Part shown: positions 24,180 to 34,295 of the stretch, piece after piece
Numbering within the stretch: the stretch's first letter is position 1
Layout: each line of letters starts with the position of its first letter
Assembly (NCBI RefSeq): GCF_029784155.1
Contig: NC_073692.1
Coordinates: 278,028,413 to 278,092,412, forward strand
Direction: 5' to 3'
Source: Uranotaenia lowii
Lineage: Eukaryota; Arthropoda; Insecta; Diptera; Culicidae
DNA: 64,000 nt
Position numbers and translations under genes: made by a program
Notes under the pieces: generated by a model
Told to the model about the DNA's origin: nothing
What the model saw: the letters and a program-made list of their open reading frames with translations, nothing else
Databases searched by the model: none

Positions 24180-24980
24180 TCTGGTTGCCAGTGACCAAAT
24201 CGATAGTGAATTTTGGATAAGCCGAATGCGTCATGATGGAATCTTTAACAATTCTAGTGATCAGGTTAACCGATACTTTACATCAAATTTAACCGCTGAC
24301 GATTCATTTTTACCGATTTTACCATAAAATATGAATGGACTGTTTGTTCATCCCCAGTACTCCAAAATTAATAAAACGCTATGCATGCTAAGACTGTTAG
24401 GGCTAAATCGAAATTGGTAAAATCTCTTATACTTCCAAACTTTGTTTTTGAAGAAGAATTGTTAATTGGTACTCCTTTAATACTAATGAACCGACTTAAA
24501 ATAGCATTGCATTACTGCATCCGTTTTACCTTCAATCTTTCTCGTTACCATGGAGTTAGTCAACATCAAACGCATATTTTGAGTACACCTTTTGATAATC
24601 TTCATAAACTTAGAAATGTTATCTTCATCTATAAAGTCATAATTGCGGAAAGTCCACCTTACTTGTATAAAAAAAATGTTTGCAGTACATGACACTACAT
24701 TACACTGAAAGCTACAGTAAAATGAAACTTGTAAGGAGCGTATCCTGTTTGGAATAGTCTTCCGACCAGTTTAAAAATCTGCAATAATCTAACCGTATTT
24801 CGAAGAAAGTGTAATAGCTTTTTCAAGGGGGGGGGGGGGAGTAAATGAATAAAACAAAAACGAAGATAAAATTAGTTTAAGTAGTTATGACTTTGAAGTA
24901 CTAATTGAACTAAAAAAACGAGGAATTGAATTACCTTAAACTACATGTTAAATAAATGAATTAATAAATACATGTGAACA
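24180..24980 (+). pseudogene. Non-LTR retrotransposon fragment (CR1/L2-like RT C-terminus and 3' end)
   Basis: The piece at 24381-24692 reads AKTVRAKSKLVKSLILPNFV, then NRLKIALHYCIRFTFNLSRY and FDNLHKLRNVIFIYKVIIAE, the thumb/C-terminal region of CR1/L2-group reverse transcriptases. In another frame, 24745-24830 continues with YPVWNSLPTSLKICNNLTVF and RRKCNSFF. Upstream, 24180-24325 reads EFWISRMRHDGIFNNSSDQV and NRYFTSNLTADDSF, which resembles the linker between endonuclease and RT, so an internal deletion is likely. A poly-G run and TAAATAAATGAATTAATAAA close the 3' end. Dead fragment. Confidence 0.7.
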
Positions 24981-25480
24981 AATGAAGATTTCAACTTCAA
25001 ACAGTACGTTTGAAGACAGACATTTTGATTGTACAAAGTAAACTGAAGGATATTTCTTTTTCAGAAAATAAAGAGCTGTTTAACTTTAGACACGTTTTTC
25101 TAGAAACAGTGATTTGGCCCATTTGGAGTATTCAATACTCGATGAAAAATTGTTTTGAATAACCGACAATCCCTCACTTTTATGCCTTCTGTAGAAAGGG
25201 CTTGAGATATGCGAAACCCAACAAGGGGCGGGACGTTCTGGTTTTAGTTTGTGATGACGTAATTATCTTTTATAAATCATGTCCGTAAATAAGTCCTGTA
25301 ATCGAATGGATTGTCAGATTTTATAAATCACTTCTCGTGTTGGTGATATGACGATTAAATTTGTTGAAATTAATAAATTTTGAGTAAAATAAAAAATGCA
25401 TGACTGATGATCGTACAAACCTACACAAATAAAAAAAAAAAAACTTTTTAATCCATTCATTAACTTTGATTCAGTATAAA
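24981..25480. other. No feature seen
   Basis: AT-rich sequence leading into the tandem array. It includes a short run of A at 25430-25443. Confidence 0.4.
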
Positions 25481-25489
25481 AATTAGATT

Positions 25490-26965
25490 TTTTTTCAAAT
25501 TTGGGGGTATTGGAGGCCGGGGAAGGTTCCTATTATGGTTTGAGACCTCTCCCTCTTTCATGAAGGGGGGGAGGGGCCTCTTAAACAAAATACATTTTTT
25601 TGCATAACTCGAGAACCAATCAAGTAAATGGTATCAAATTTTGCATGGGGTGGTATTTTGGATCGAGAAATATTTCTAGATATATTAGGTACCCCTCCCC
25701 CTTCTTAGTTTGGTGATAGGAAGTGGGGAGGGGGGCTTCCTTACAATTTTCCATATAACTCGAAAACTAATGAAGATATTGGAACCAAATTCGGCATGGG
25801 AAGGAATTTGGATACGAAAAACATTTTAATGATTATTTGAGACCCCTCCCTCCTTCCAGTGAGGAGATATAAAGGGGGAGGGGGCCTCTCTTATGATTTT
25901 CTACATAACTCAAAAACTAATTAAGTAAATGGAACCAAATTTGGCATGGGCGGTAATTTGGGAACGTGTTATGTTCTAATGATTGTTTGAGCCCCTTTCC
26001 TTCTTTCAGCGGAGAGAAAGGAAAGAGGGAGGGAAGTTTCATACAATTTTAAATGCATAACTCGAGAATATTTGGTATCCCTCACTCCTTCAAAGAGAAT
26101 GATGAAAACGGGGAAGAGAGGTCTCCCTTACAATTTTCAGTATAACTGGAGAGCTGCTCGAGCAAATAGAAACATATTTGGCATGTGAGGGTATTTGGAT
26201 ACGAGAAATGTTTCTGTTATATATGGAAGCCCCACATTTTTTTCAGCGGAAAGATTCAATGGGGAGAACGGAAGGGGGAATGGTACTTTCTTTCGAGTTT
26301 ATGCATAACTCAAGAATTTACTACGCAAATAAAACCAAATTTGGCATGGGATGGTATTTCAATACGAGTAATTTTTTATATGATACAATTCCTTTCTTGC
26401 AGTAGGAGGATAGAATTGGGAATAATTTACTTTTTTTTTACAGAATCGGAGAAATGGACAAAACCTAACATGGAAAATCATTTTGGTATGATTCTATGAT
26501 TATCTGACACACCATCCTCCTTTTAGTGAGTAGGTATATAGGAGGAGGGGAGGGGGTGAACCCAATACAATTTTGTTAACATAGGTTCTCAATTTATGCT
26601 AACGAAGCCAATGAATGGAAACAAATATGGCATGGAAAGGCACTTGGTTACGAGATATATTTCTACGATTGTTATAGACCCTTATGCTTTACAGTGTAGA
26701 GAGAGGAAGAAAGGGAGGGGCTCCATACAAATTTTTTTCTAAGCTTAAAAACTTATCAACCAATGGAACTATATTTGATATAAGATGATTTTTGGTCTCG
26801 AAAAAAATGATGATTATTAAAGACCACGACCTCCATTCAGCAGGAAGGACAAGGGGGGGGTCTCTCTTATCAGTTTTTAGCATAAATCCAGAACATATCA
26901 AGCAAAAACAACCATATTTAATAAGTTAGATTGTTTGCGTAAGGTTAATTTGAGACCCTCCTTTT
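25490..26965. repeat. Tandem array of about nine diverged ~150-bp units
   Basis: Each unit carries ATAACTCGA(G/A)AACTAAT, GGAACCAAATTTGGCATGGG, GGATACGAGAAATGTTTCTA, a GAGACCCCTCCCTCCTT block and an AAGGGGGGAGGGGCCTC block. Occurrences of the GGCATGGG box near 25651, 25795, 25945, 26180, 26345 and 26635 show a spacing of about 150 bases with degenerate units between. Pyrimidine-rich and purine-rich blocks within each unit are complementary. Such arrays are a usual interior part of Helentron-associated elements. Confidence 0.8.
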
Positions 26966-27211
26966 TCAGAGCGAAGCTTAAAGAAACAGATTAAAATGAT
27001 CAGAACTTATTGATCAAGATTCAGAAAATTAGTTTAAGTCATACTTGTATTGCAATTCGAAACTCCAGCTGCAGCTCTCATTTTATAGCAGTTGCTTATG
27101 AATTATGTTATAGTTTGAATCAAAATAATGCCAATAAAACAATAAAAATTTGAATAATAAAAAATATCATTTGTTTTTGAAAGGTGTAGCAAAGCACACC
27201 GTGTCAGCTAG
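25490..27211 (+). mobile_element. Helentron-type (HINE) 3' portion
   Basis: The tandem array is followed by a non-coding stretch that ends in GGTGTAGCAAAGCACACCGT then GTCAGCTAG|T at 27211. This closely resembles the 3' terminus I know from insect HINE elements (GCACACCGGGTCAGCTAGT). No 5' end (CCCGGTAAACTTCGTC) was found just upstream of the array, so the left limit given is only the start of the array. Confidence 0.55.
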
Positions 27212-27234
27212 TTTTATATAAAAAACTGGCAAAA

Positions 27235-27620
27235 TCTGAGCATTTGATTTCAAAATTAACGACAAAAATTCAGGAAATATCTGGGCAAATTTAGTCAAAA
27301 CCCAGAAATAACTCATAAAAATTAAGAAAAAAAAAATCAATCAAAGTTCATCAACAGATTTTAAATCGTATTTAATGCTTTTTAAAAACCTTTCACGATT
27401 TTTTTTATTAAACTTGCTCAGAAAATTTCTTTTTGAAGACATATACAAAAAATTTAACAACACAATTTTTTTTGTTTGATATGCAAGCAAAGTGAATGAA
27501 GCCGGGCTATATCAGAACATTTTTATAAAATGAAAACCGGGCAACCTGGCCGAGCTGTTCTCATGTTTTGTATTCAATATTCGGACAAAGCCGGATAAAA
27601 CCGGGCAATCTGTCAATCTT
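27235..27620 (+). repeat. CCGGGCAA-type dispersed repeat, copy 1
   Basis: Contains GAAGCCGGGCTATATC, AAAACCGGGCAACCTGG and AAAGCCGGATAAAACCGGGC. An opposite-strand relative lies at 46380-46690 and a shorter one at 32440-32580. Non-coding. Its ends could not be fixed. Confidence 0.5.
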
Positions 27621-27839
27621 TTTATAACTGTTAACCACTTTAATCATAAATAGTTCAAAAATACCGATGCTATGAAATAACTCGTTTATTACCTACTTAG
27701 TAAAGGGTTTTCACGATTAAATTGCCACACTATGAAATTGCTCTAACTTTTTAACCGTTGGGTAGAATTTAAAGAACATTTGGGTGGATTTAGTTCATAG
27801 TGCATTGTTTACATCCTACAAGGTTTAAAATCCGCGGAA

Positions 27840-28168
27840 ATGGAGTCGAAGGAACAACTCGTGCGTGATAAAATCTTGAGCATTTATCACGAGAACAAGG
27901 ACCTCTCTCATCGTTCCATCGCTAAAAGTCCTATAGCCCACAAGTGAAGGAAAAAGTATTCTGTACAACAAAAAAAATCACCACTGCGTAGTTGGGGCCT
28001 TCACCCGAAATCCGAACGCCTCCGTTCGGGATGTGGCTAAAAAGTTTAACCTTAAGCCGAAGTTTTGTCCAGAAGGCCAAAAATTAGGCTGGGCTTTGAA
28101 GGTTCAAAAGACCCATAACCGCGACGAGAAGCAGAACAAGTCCGTCAAAACCTGTGTCAGGAAGTTGT
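27840..28168 (+). pseudogene. Family B DD37E transposase, N-terminal part
   Basis: Starts MESKEQLVRDKILSIYHENK followed by DLSHRSIAKS, a mariner-type first helix-turn-helix. After frame changes it continues TRNPNASVRDVAKKFNLKPK, the second DNA-binding segment, and runs to CVRKL, where the inner element interrupts. Comparison with family A indicates that the protein resumes at 29242 in LSMLTKVECCIMNDETYV. Confidence 0.8.
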
Positions 28169-28169
28169 A

Positions 28170-29241
28170 GGGGAAAACTTACAAGACGCACCAGCGGGGT
28201 AAGATGGCCCATGTCATTCTTTCTCAAATATACACTAATCTACGGCTTCGAATGATGCTTTTCTTCATTTTTATTGTAGCAATCAAGCTTTTTCATCATT
28301 CAATAGATGAAAAGTTCACAAAATCTACTTTAGTTCTTAGAAACAGATGAATCAATGGAATCACTGTGAATCTTGTTATTTTTCATAAATAACATATAAG
28401 GTCTTATGGTAAAACAGCCTGCACAATCTGATCAAACTACAGCTTATCGTTTTACCACTCATGTGCACTTTCGGAAGACTATAAATATTTTTTTCTATTT
28501 TATTAACTTCCTACAAATTTTATCAAAAATCACTCATATGAAAATTGGGGCAGAATGCCCACAAGACCGCGTGTTTTACGCTCAAATTTTGAATGCTGTT
28601 AACTTTTGAGAAAACCCGAATATCAACACAAAATGCCATTCTTTCTAATTGCTGACTCCCAAATTACGATAACAATGCATAGTTATAACATATTTTTTCC
28701 TTGTTCGAGTTGAAACGGTGCACCAACATCCGACTCGAAAAAATTACCGGCCGCCATGATTGTCGCAGTATCATTATATCAGTAAAAAAAAATTGAAATC
28801 CGTTGCCTACTTGAAGGCGTTTTATCTATAAGGATATAAAAAAGTGTATTTTGAAAAGCAAAATTTTTGATGAGTTTAGCAATACTAAATGATTTTTAAC
28901 CAAAGAATGGTAGTTTAAGAAAATACGATAAACATGTAATAAAACATTGGGTGTTTCAATAATTACATTCCGTATAATCATTGTTCTATTTCTTACCACC
29001 CTTCCTGTCTGGTGCGTTCTGTCCACTAGTTTTGGCGTTCTACCCCGCGGTTTGTTTTCTGGCTGTTTTTGGTTTTTACAAAAATATAGTTAAAAACGTG
29101 GTTTCATCTTATTTTTTTTTTTTCGATAATACGTAAATTTCATCCTTGAATCGTCGTCAACTTTCAATTTGGTTCTTAAATTATTGGTATCGCTGTAAAT
29201 AGCATTTATGCTTAGCTGGTGCGTCTTGTACAGTTTTACCC
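28170..29241. mobile_element. 1.07-kb TA-target element with ~27-bp TIRs
   Basis: Begins GGGGAAAACTTACAAGACGC and reads inward from the right GGGTAAAACTGTACAAGACG, both continuing CACCAGC. TA flanks lie at 28168-28169 and 29242-29243. Removing it restores the transposase reading RKL-Y-LSMLTKVE. The interior is non-coding. Confidence 0.85.
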
Positions 29242-29833
29242 TACCTCAGCATGCTGACGAAAGTTGAATGCTGCATCATGAACGACGAAACATATGTGAA
29301 GGCCGACTTCAAACAGATCCCCGGCAACCTGTTTTTCACGGCCAAGGCTAAGTTCAGCATTCCGGAGCATGCCCAAGAAGATGTCCAGATTTGTGAATAA
29401 ATTCCTAGTTTGGCAAGCCATCTGAACGTGCGGGTAGCGGAGTATGCCTTTCGTGACCCACACACGATGAACGGACAGGTGTACATGAAAGAGCGCCTCC
29501 AGAAGCGGCCAGAACGTCCCAACAATCTTCTGGTCGAATTTGGCCTCAAGCCACTACTCCAAGGACATGCTGAAGTGGTATGCGGACAATAAGGTTAATT
29601 TTGTGCCGAAAATGTTCAACCCACCCAACACTTCGGAGCTCCGCCCCATCGAAAAGTGCTGGGCGATTATGAAGCAGCACCCTTCTAAACGACCTAAGGT
29701 AGTGAAGATTGAGAGAAACTCAAGAAAGCATGGGTTTGCATGCAAAAAAAAAACGGTTGATTCACAGGTTTTGCAAAATCTTATGGCTGGGGTTAAGCGA
29801 AGGTGCGGGCATTTGCATTACGATTGTAAATAA
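29242..29833 (+). pseudogene. Family B DD37E transposase, C-terminal part
   Basis: Carries the first catalytic Asp in MNDETYVKADF, then PGNLFFTAKAKFSIPEH, a stop after EDVQICE, and the distal domain LASSHYSKDMLKWYADN and ELRPIEKCWA, ending KRRCGHLHYDCK at 29833. Spacing from the second acidic position to the Glu is 37 residues, but in this copy that position is Asn (WSNLASSH, where family A has WPDLASCH). Frameshifts and a missing catalytic Asp make it inactive. Confidence 0.82.
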
Positions 29834-29986
29834 AATACGAGTAAAATGGTTAAATTAAGTTTAATAGTTATTTTTTAATCCCTGAAAATTTGATGGCAAT
29901 CGGATATAAACGTGAATTTTGCGAATCAATTTTGTATGTGGCAATTTCAGCGTGGACCCCCTTTACCAATTATCTCATACCATTTA

Positions 29987-30554
29987 TTTTTTTTTTTAAT
30001 GACATAGTATTCCGTCTCACGACATAACTTGACGAACATAATTCCTAAAAATCACTCGGTCCATGGCAACCGTTCTCCAATTCCTCGGGCACCCCACGTT
30101 GGCCAGATCACGCTCCACTTGGTCAAACCACCTCGTTCGTTGCGCCTCCGCTCGTCTTGTTCCTACCGGATTCGTAGCGAACACCTGTTTTGCAGGACAG
30201 TCGTCCGGCATTCTCGCAACATGTCCCGCCCAGCGTATCCGGCCAGCCTTCACCACCTTCTGGATACTGGGTTCGCCGTAGAGTCGCCCGAGCTCGTGGT
30301 TCATCCTTCACCTCCACACTTCGTTCTCCTGTACGCCCGCCAAAGATGGTTCTTAACACTCTTAGCACGAATACTCCGAGTGTACGCAGGTCCTCCTCGA
30401 GCAATATCCATGTCTCGTGCCCGTGGAGAACAACCGGTCTAATGAGTAATATAAAGGTCACACTTCGTGTGAGGGCTACCAGTAATAAGTGATGAATGAA
30501 TTTATTCCGATTTCTTTTGAAGGCAATATCACCGAAATCGATCTTGCTTGACAA
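29987..30554 (-). pseudogene. RTE-like LINE 3' fragment with poly(A)
   Basis: On the minus strand, LLIRPVVLHGHETWILLEED runs to LGVFVLRVLRTIFGG in one frame. After one frameshift near 30300 it continues MNHELGRLYGEPSIQKVVKA, GRIRWAGHVARMPDD and WFDQVERDLANVGC, stopping at 30017. This is the C-terminal domain seen in many RTE-type endonuclease-RT proteins. A run of 11 T (poly(A) on the minus strand) at 29987-29997 ends it. It sits 20 bases beyond the right TIR of the family B mariner. 5'-truncated and dead. Confidence 0.75.
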
Positions 30555-30555
30555 A

Positions 30556-31700
30556 ACTTCTCGTTATGAACACAGTATATAAAGTGTATCAAATCGTGAT
30601 TCTTGAAATTCACCTACTGTGTGAAAACGGCAAAGACGACAGATCGAGTTCATCTCATCATCGCTCGTCATGTTCGATCATATAAAATTAAACAACCAAT
30701 CAAAAAAGGCCTCCCCCCTTAATCGGCCATTTGTCCAGATGGGAGCCAATAAACTTCGGCCATCATCGTCACGAATTTGGAGGCGAAAGTTTTGACACGC
30801 CTTTCATCATCAACCAGGCGGCTGCTGGCTGTCGAGGGAGGGGTGGCTTAGTGTCAACAGAAACCGGCAGCTGCCACCATCATTCGGCCGAAGACCCCTC
30901 GCTCGCTTGTCCTGGGGGTAGGATGACATGTTTAGACAACTTTGGCAGCTTATATCTTTAGAAAACTTTCACCGGGCCGGGAAGTAGAACGGATAAAAAT
31001 ACGAATTTGGGCTTTTTCCTTCTTCCTGCTTTTTTTCTTTCAGAAACTGGCAGAAATAGCCGTTTATACGATATAATCAACTCTAGCAGAGTCATGGAGG
31101 AACCAAGAAAAAAATGGACATCCACTGGGACCTTCTCTAATATGGATTTGCCCTGAGATGTCGCTTGTTGGGCTGAGATAGGGCTCCAAAATCGGGAGTG
31201 ATAAGCTCTAATCTGGGCGGAAAAACCGAAATAATGAAAATGAGACTGCGAATTTATGGCTAATGGAGATCCGGCAAAACAGATAGCAGTCCTCATTCAG
31301 CAGCCTCAACCCGAAAATGTCGATGATAAATGGATTCGCCGATCGTCTGGTTGTCCCGGGAAATGTGATATTGAATGAAATCAAATATTAATTTTTCACG
31401 AGATGAGCATCGCGCTCCAGCAATTAATCGCTTTGTAATGGTTCCATAAATATATCCGGGGCTCATTTATTTTGTATCGAAAAGCAAAAGAGGAGCAAAA
31501 ACTCGTGCATTTTGTTTGCTCTCAATTCATTGCGGAGCCACCAAATGTGATGTCCTTGAAGGACTTTCGATAAATGTCGTAAATAAATTCGTTTCGGAAA
31601 TGGGTTCACCCGAAAAAAAAATCGGAGCATCCGTGATTTATGCATGAACTACATTAAGGGCGTGAGTTATAGATGGATTGACATTCAACATTGCAGCAAT
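30556..31700. other. Complex, apparently unique island; candidate host non-coding sequence
   Basis: Base composition is much more balanced here than in the flanks, words are varied and not low-complexity, and no terminal repeats or transposon protein can be read. Homeobox-type TAAT cores are present (AATATTAATTTTTC near 31388, CAGCAATTAATCGC near 31420). Frames in this stretch (for example 30731-30961 plus, 30958-31296 minus) show no recognisable protein. It could be conserved regulatory DNA of a neighbouring gene. This is inference. Confidence 0.3.
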
Positions 31701-32720
31701 ATTTATTTATTTTTTACATTGGTTGTAGGCTTCATTTTGATTGGAAATATAAAGTAATAGGCGTGCTTGGGTTAATTAATGCAACCATCTTTGAATGCTA
31801 AATTATTGAGGACTTCTTAATTGTGCCATAAAGTCACTCCTAAAATTGAGTTAAGGTACAGGTACACCCATTTTTTTTTTCTAATTTTACCGATGTATTG
31901 CCTTAAAGTTATGAAGAAAAGTATTGTTTTCTGACTTACTGCTAAATTATTGATTGTATTTTTCGCAAAATTACAGACAAATTGCTATCATACCTGCATG
32001 ATTATTTTGTTGAATTCATCACAAAAAATAAACGGATCAACTTTATAAGAATGAAATTACAGTATTCGCTGCTGATGACCTTTTTGATAAGATAACAAAC
32101 AAGTTCAAAAATAATTTTTATTATGATTGAATTACATAAATTTCAAACGTGTACAGTGTAACGGCTAACTTTTTTTATCACCTTTAGAACTCATCACGGT
32201 TAATGCGGCGACAAAATGTTCGACCGCCAAAACTTATTAACAATAATGAATACAGCCCTTAAAAAAGTTAGCCCATTTTTGAAGCCTAGTAATTTTTTAT
32301 CTTAATTCTAATCAAATTACAGTATTCGGATGAAATATTTTTCATAGTTTAGGCTTCAAGAATTTTTTTTTTTTGAGCCCAAAACGATATTTTTTGAGCT
32401 AATTTAATAAAAATAATCATACATAAATAAAAAATCTGCTAAAAAGTTTGGATGGAATAAAAAATTTCATGTTCTTTTTTTTTTTGATTTTCGAATTCAA
32501 TTCCCAGATTTTGCCAGGATTTTTTATAGAACAGCCCGGATTTGTCCGGCCCGGATTCGTGCCGAAGAAAATCTGGTTACCTCAGTGCAGAAACATTTCA
32601 ATATTGCTGATAGTGTGACAACTGTATGATTTTCTCATCTGATAAAAAAAAAAATCAATGAAAAATTCTCGTGACCGTGAGAAGCCAATATCTCGGTTAA
32701 AATTTGAGAATAATTGTGTG
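31701..32720. repeat. AT-rich DNA with a decayed relative of the 33.6-34.3 kb inverted repeat
   Basis: The stretch 32250-32420 (AAAGTTAGCCCATTTTTGAA then GCCTAGTAATTTTTTATCTT ...) matches 33975-34090, and 32155-32260 resembles the centre of the same element (GGCGACAAAATGTTCGACCGCC against GGGGCGGTCAAACA). A short CCGGATTTGTCCGGCCCGGA segment at about 32537 belongs to the CCGGGCAA repeat family. No gene. Confidence 0.45.
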
Positions 32721-32722
32721 TA

Positions 32723-33546
32723 CAGTAGACTGAGTCGATTTGGGGTCATTTTTGAATTTCTCAAACCCTGGGGTCTTAAAAGCTTCGTTTTGATCCAAAA
32801 CTCATCCCTGATTTTTTGCAGAATTTTTAAGTAAAGTTTTCATGAGTAAATTTGAACTTTTAGGTTTGTATGGGAAAATTGAATATTTTGTACTGAAAAA
32901 TCAACATCATTTTTGTTTCTTCTGTGGAACCGAGCCTGCTAATGGTTTTTGTGCCAATTTATAAATTTCTTACAGGAAATTTCCCGCTGAACAACTTTGT
33001 CGAATATCGTAACTTCGTATCTTTTTAGACAAAAAAGTTATTAGCTGTTTAACAGGTGTATGTCTTTTTGGATTGATAAACCATTAATTCAATTGACACC
33101 ACTACTTATGTCCCACGAAGTATGGCATGAAAAGTGGTCTTGCAATACTTCGCTAGGCACCCAGAAGTGATGTCAATTGAATTTCTTGTTTATCAATGCC
33201 AAAAGACATACACCTGTTAAAGAGCTAATAACCTTTTTGTCTAAAAAGATACGAAGTTTTGATATTCGACAAAGTTGTTCAGCGGGAAATTTCCTGTAAG
33301 AAATTTATAAATTGGCACAAAAACCATTAGCAGGCTCGGTTCCACAGAAGAAACAAAAATGATGTTGATTTTTCAGTACAAAATATTCAATTTTCCCATA
33401 CAAACCTAAAAGTTCAAATTTACTCATGTGAACGTTACTTAAATATTCTGCAAAAAATCAGGGATGAGTTTTGGACCAAAACGAAGCTTTTAAGACCCCA
33501 GGGTTTGAGAAATTCAAAAATAACCCCAAATCGACTCAGCCTAGTG
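32723..33546. mobile_element. 824-bp foldback element with ~380-bp inverted arms
   Basis: Arms 32723-33065 and 33200-33546 are near-perfect inverted repeats; for example CTGAGTCGATTTGGGGT at the left reads back at the right, and GAACCGAGCCTGCTAATGG pairs with CCATTAGCAGGCTCGGTTC. TIRs begin CAGTAGACTGAGTCG and CACTAGGCTGAGTCG. TA flanks lie at 32721-32722 and 33547-33548. Non-coding. A transcript would fold into a very long hairpin. Confidence 0.88.
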
Positions 33547-33589
33547 TACAGTGTACACCAGACTGCCCCAAATTTGTATGGGAAATTCA

Positions 33590-34295
33590 AAACCTGTGAA
33601 AGTTATGCGCTGCAGGCTTAAATTGATCCTAGGCCTTGTACAAAATCTCATGCCAATTTTGGGTCAGATCAGATCACGAGAAGGGGTCGCTCAACGAGCC
33701 TGAAATTTGTAAGAGATTTTGAGACATTTAGTTTGGGAGAAATATGAAAAACTAGTTTTTCATCAATAACTTTGGTTCCCTTTTGCCGCTTTCATTTGAA
33801 ATCAGCTTTCTCAAAGTTTGAACTATGACAAATATTTCATCCGACGACTGCATTTCTTAAAGAGTTAAGATTAAAATGTTATTAGGGTTCAGAAATGGGC
33901 TAACTTTCTACAGGGGAGTATTCATTAATGTAAATTATTCGGGGCGGTCAAACATATTGACGCCTCGTTTACAGAGATGTAAGTTAGCCCATATTTGAAG
34001 CCCAATAACTTTTTAATCTGAACTCTTATCGAAATGCAGTCATGAGATGAAATATTTTTTATATCTTGGACTTTTAGAAAAATCATATTCAAAAGAAATT
34101 GACCCAAGGAGACAAAAGTTATTGAATAGAACCTGTTTTTTTATGTTTCTCTCGAACAAACTGTCTCAAAATCCCATACAAACTAAGGGCTCGTTGAGCG
34201 ACCCATTCCCGTGATCTGGCCCAAATTTGGCACGAGATATTGTACCAGGTATAAGATAAATTTTAGCCTGCAGCGTAAAACGTTTAAAAAAAATC
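33590..34295. repeat. Second, older long inverted repeat
   Basis: The left arm (CGCTGCAGGCTTAAATTGAT near 33611, GGTCGCTCAACGAGCC near 33687) pairs with the right arm (GGGCTCGTTGAGCGACCCAT near 34187, TTTTAGCCTGCAGCG near 34262) around a centre near 33930. The arms are more diverged than those of its neighbour. The ends are not defined and no target duplication was found. Confidence 0.7.

Larger units (their letters stand above)
27703..29963 (+). mobile_element. DD37E mariner, family B, split by a TA element
   Basis: TIRs start AAGGGTTTTCACGATTAAAT at the left and AAGGGGGTCCACGCTGAAAT inward from the right, both followed by TGCCACA. TA flanks lie at 27701-27702 and 29964-29965. Without the inner 1072-bp element the length is about 1.19 kb, similar to family A. 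It is a clearly different lineage from family A in TIR and in protein. Confidence 0.88.

Noticed and set aside
25490..26965. Tandem array considered as a CRISPR-like or coding repeat
   Set aside because: Units of ~150 bp are contiguous and diverged with no spacers, and the genome is eukaryotic; it fits a Helentron minisatellite.
30029..30492. Overlapping plus-strand frames of 72-137 codons
   Set aside because: They are antisense shadows of the RTE-like LINE fragment on the minus strand.
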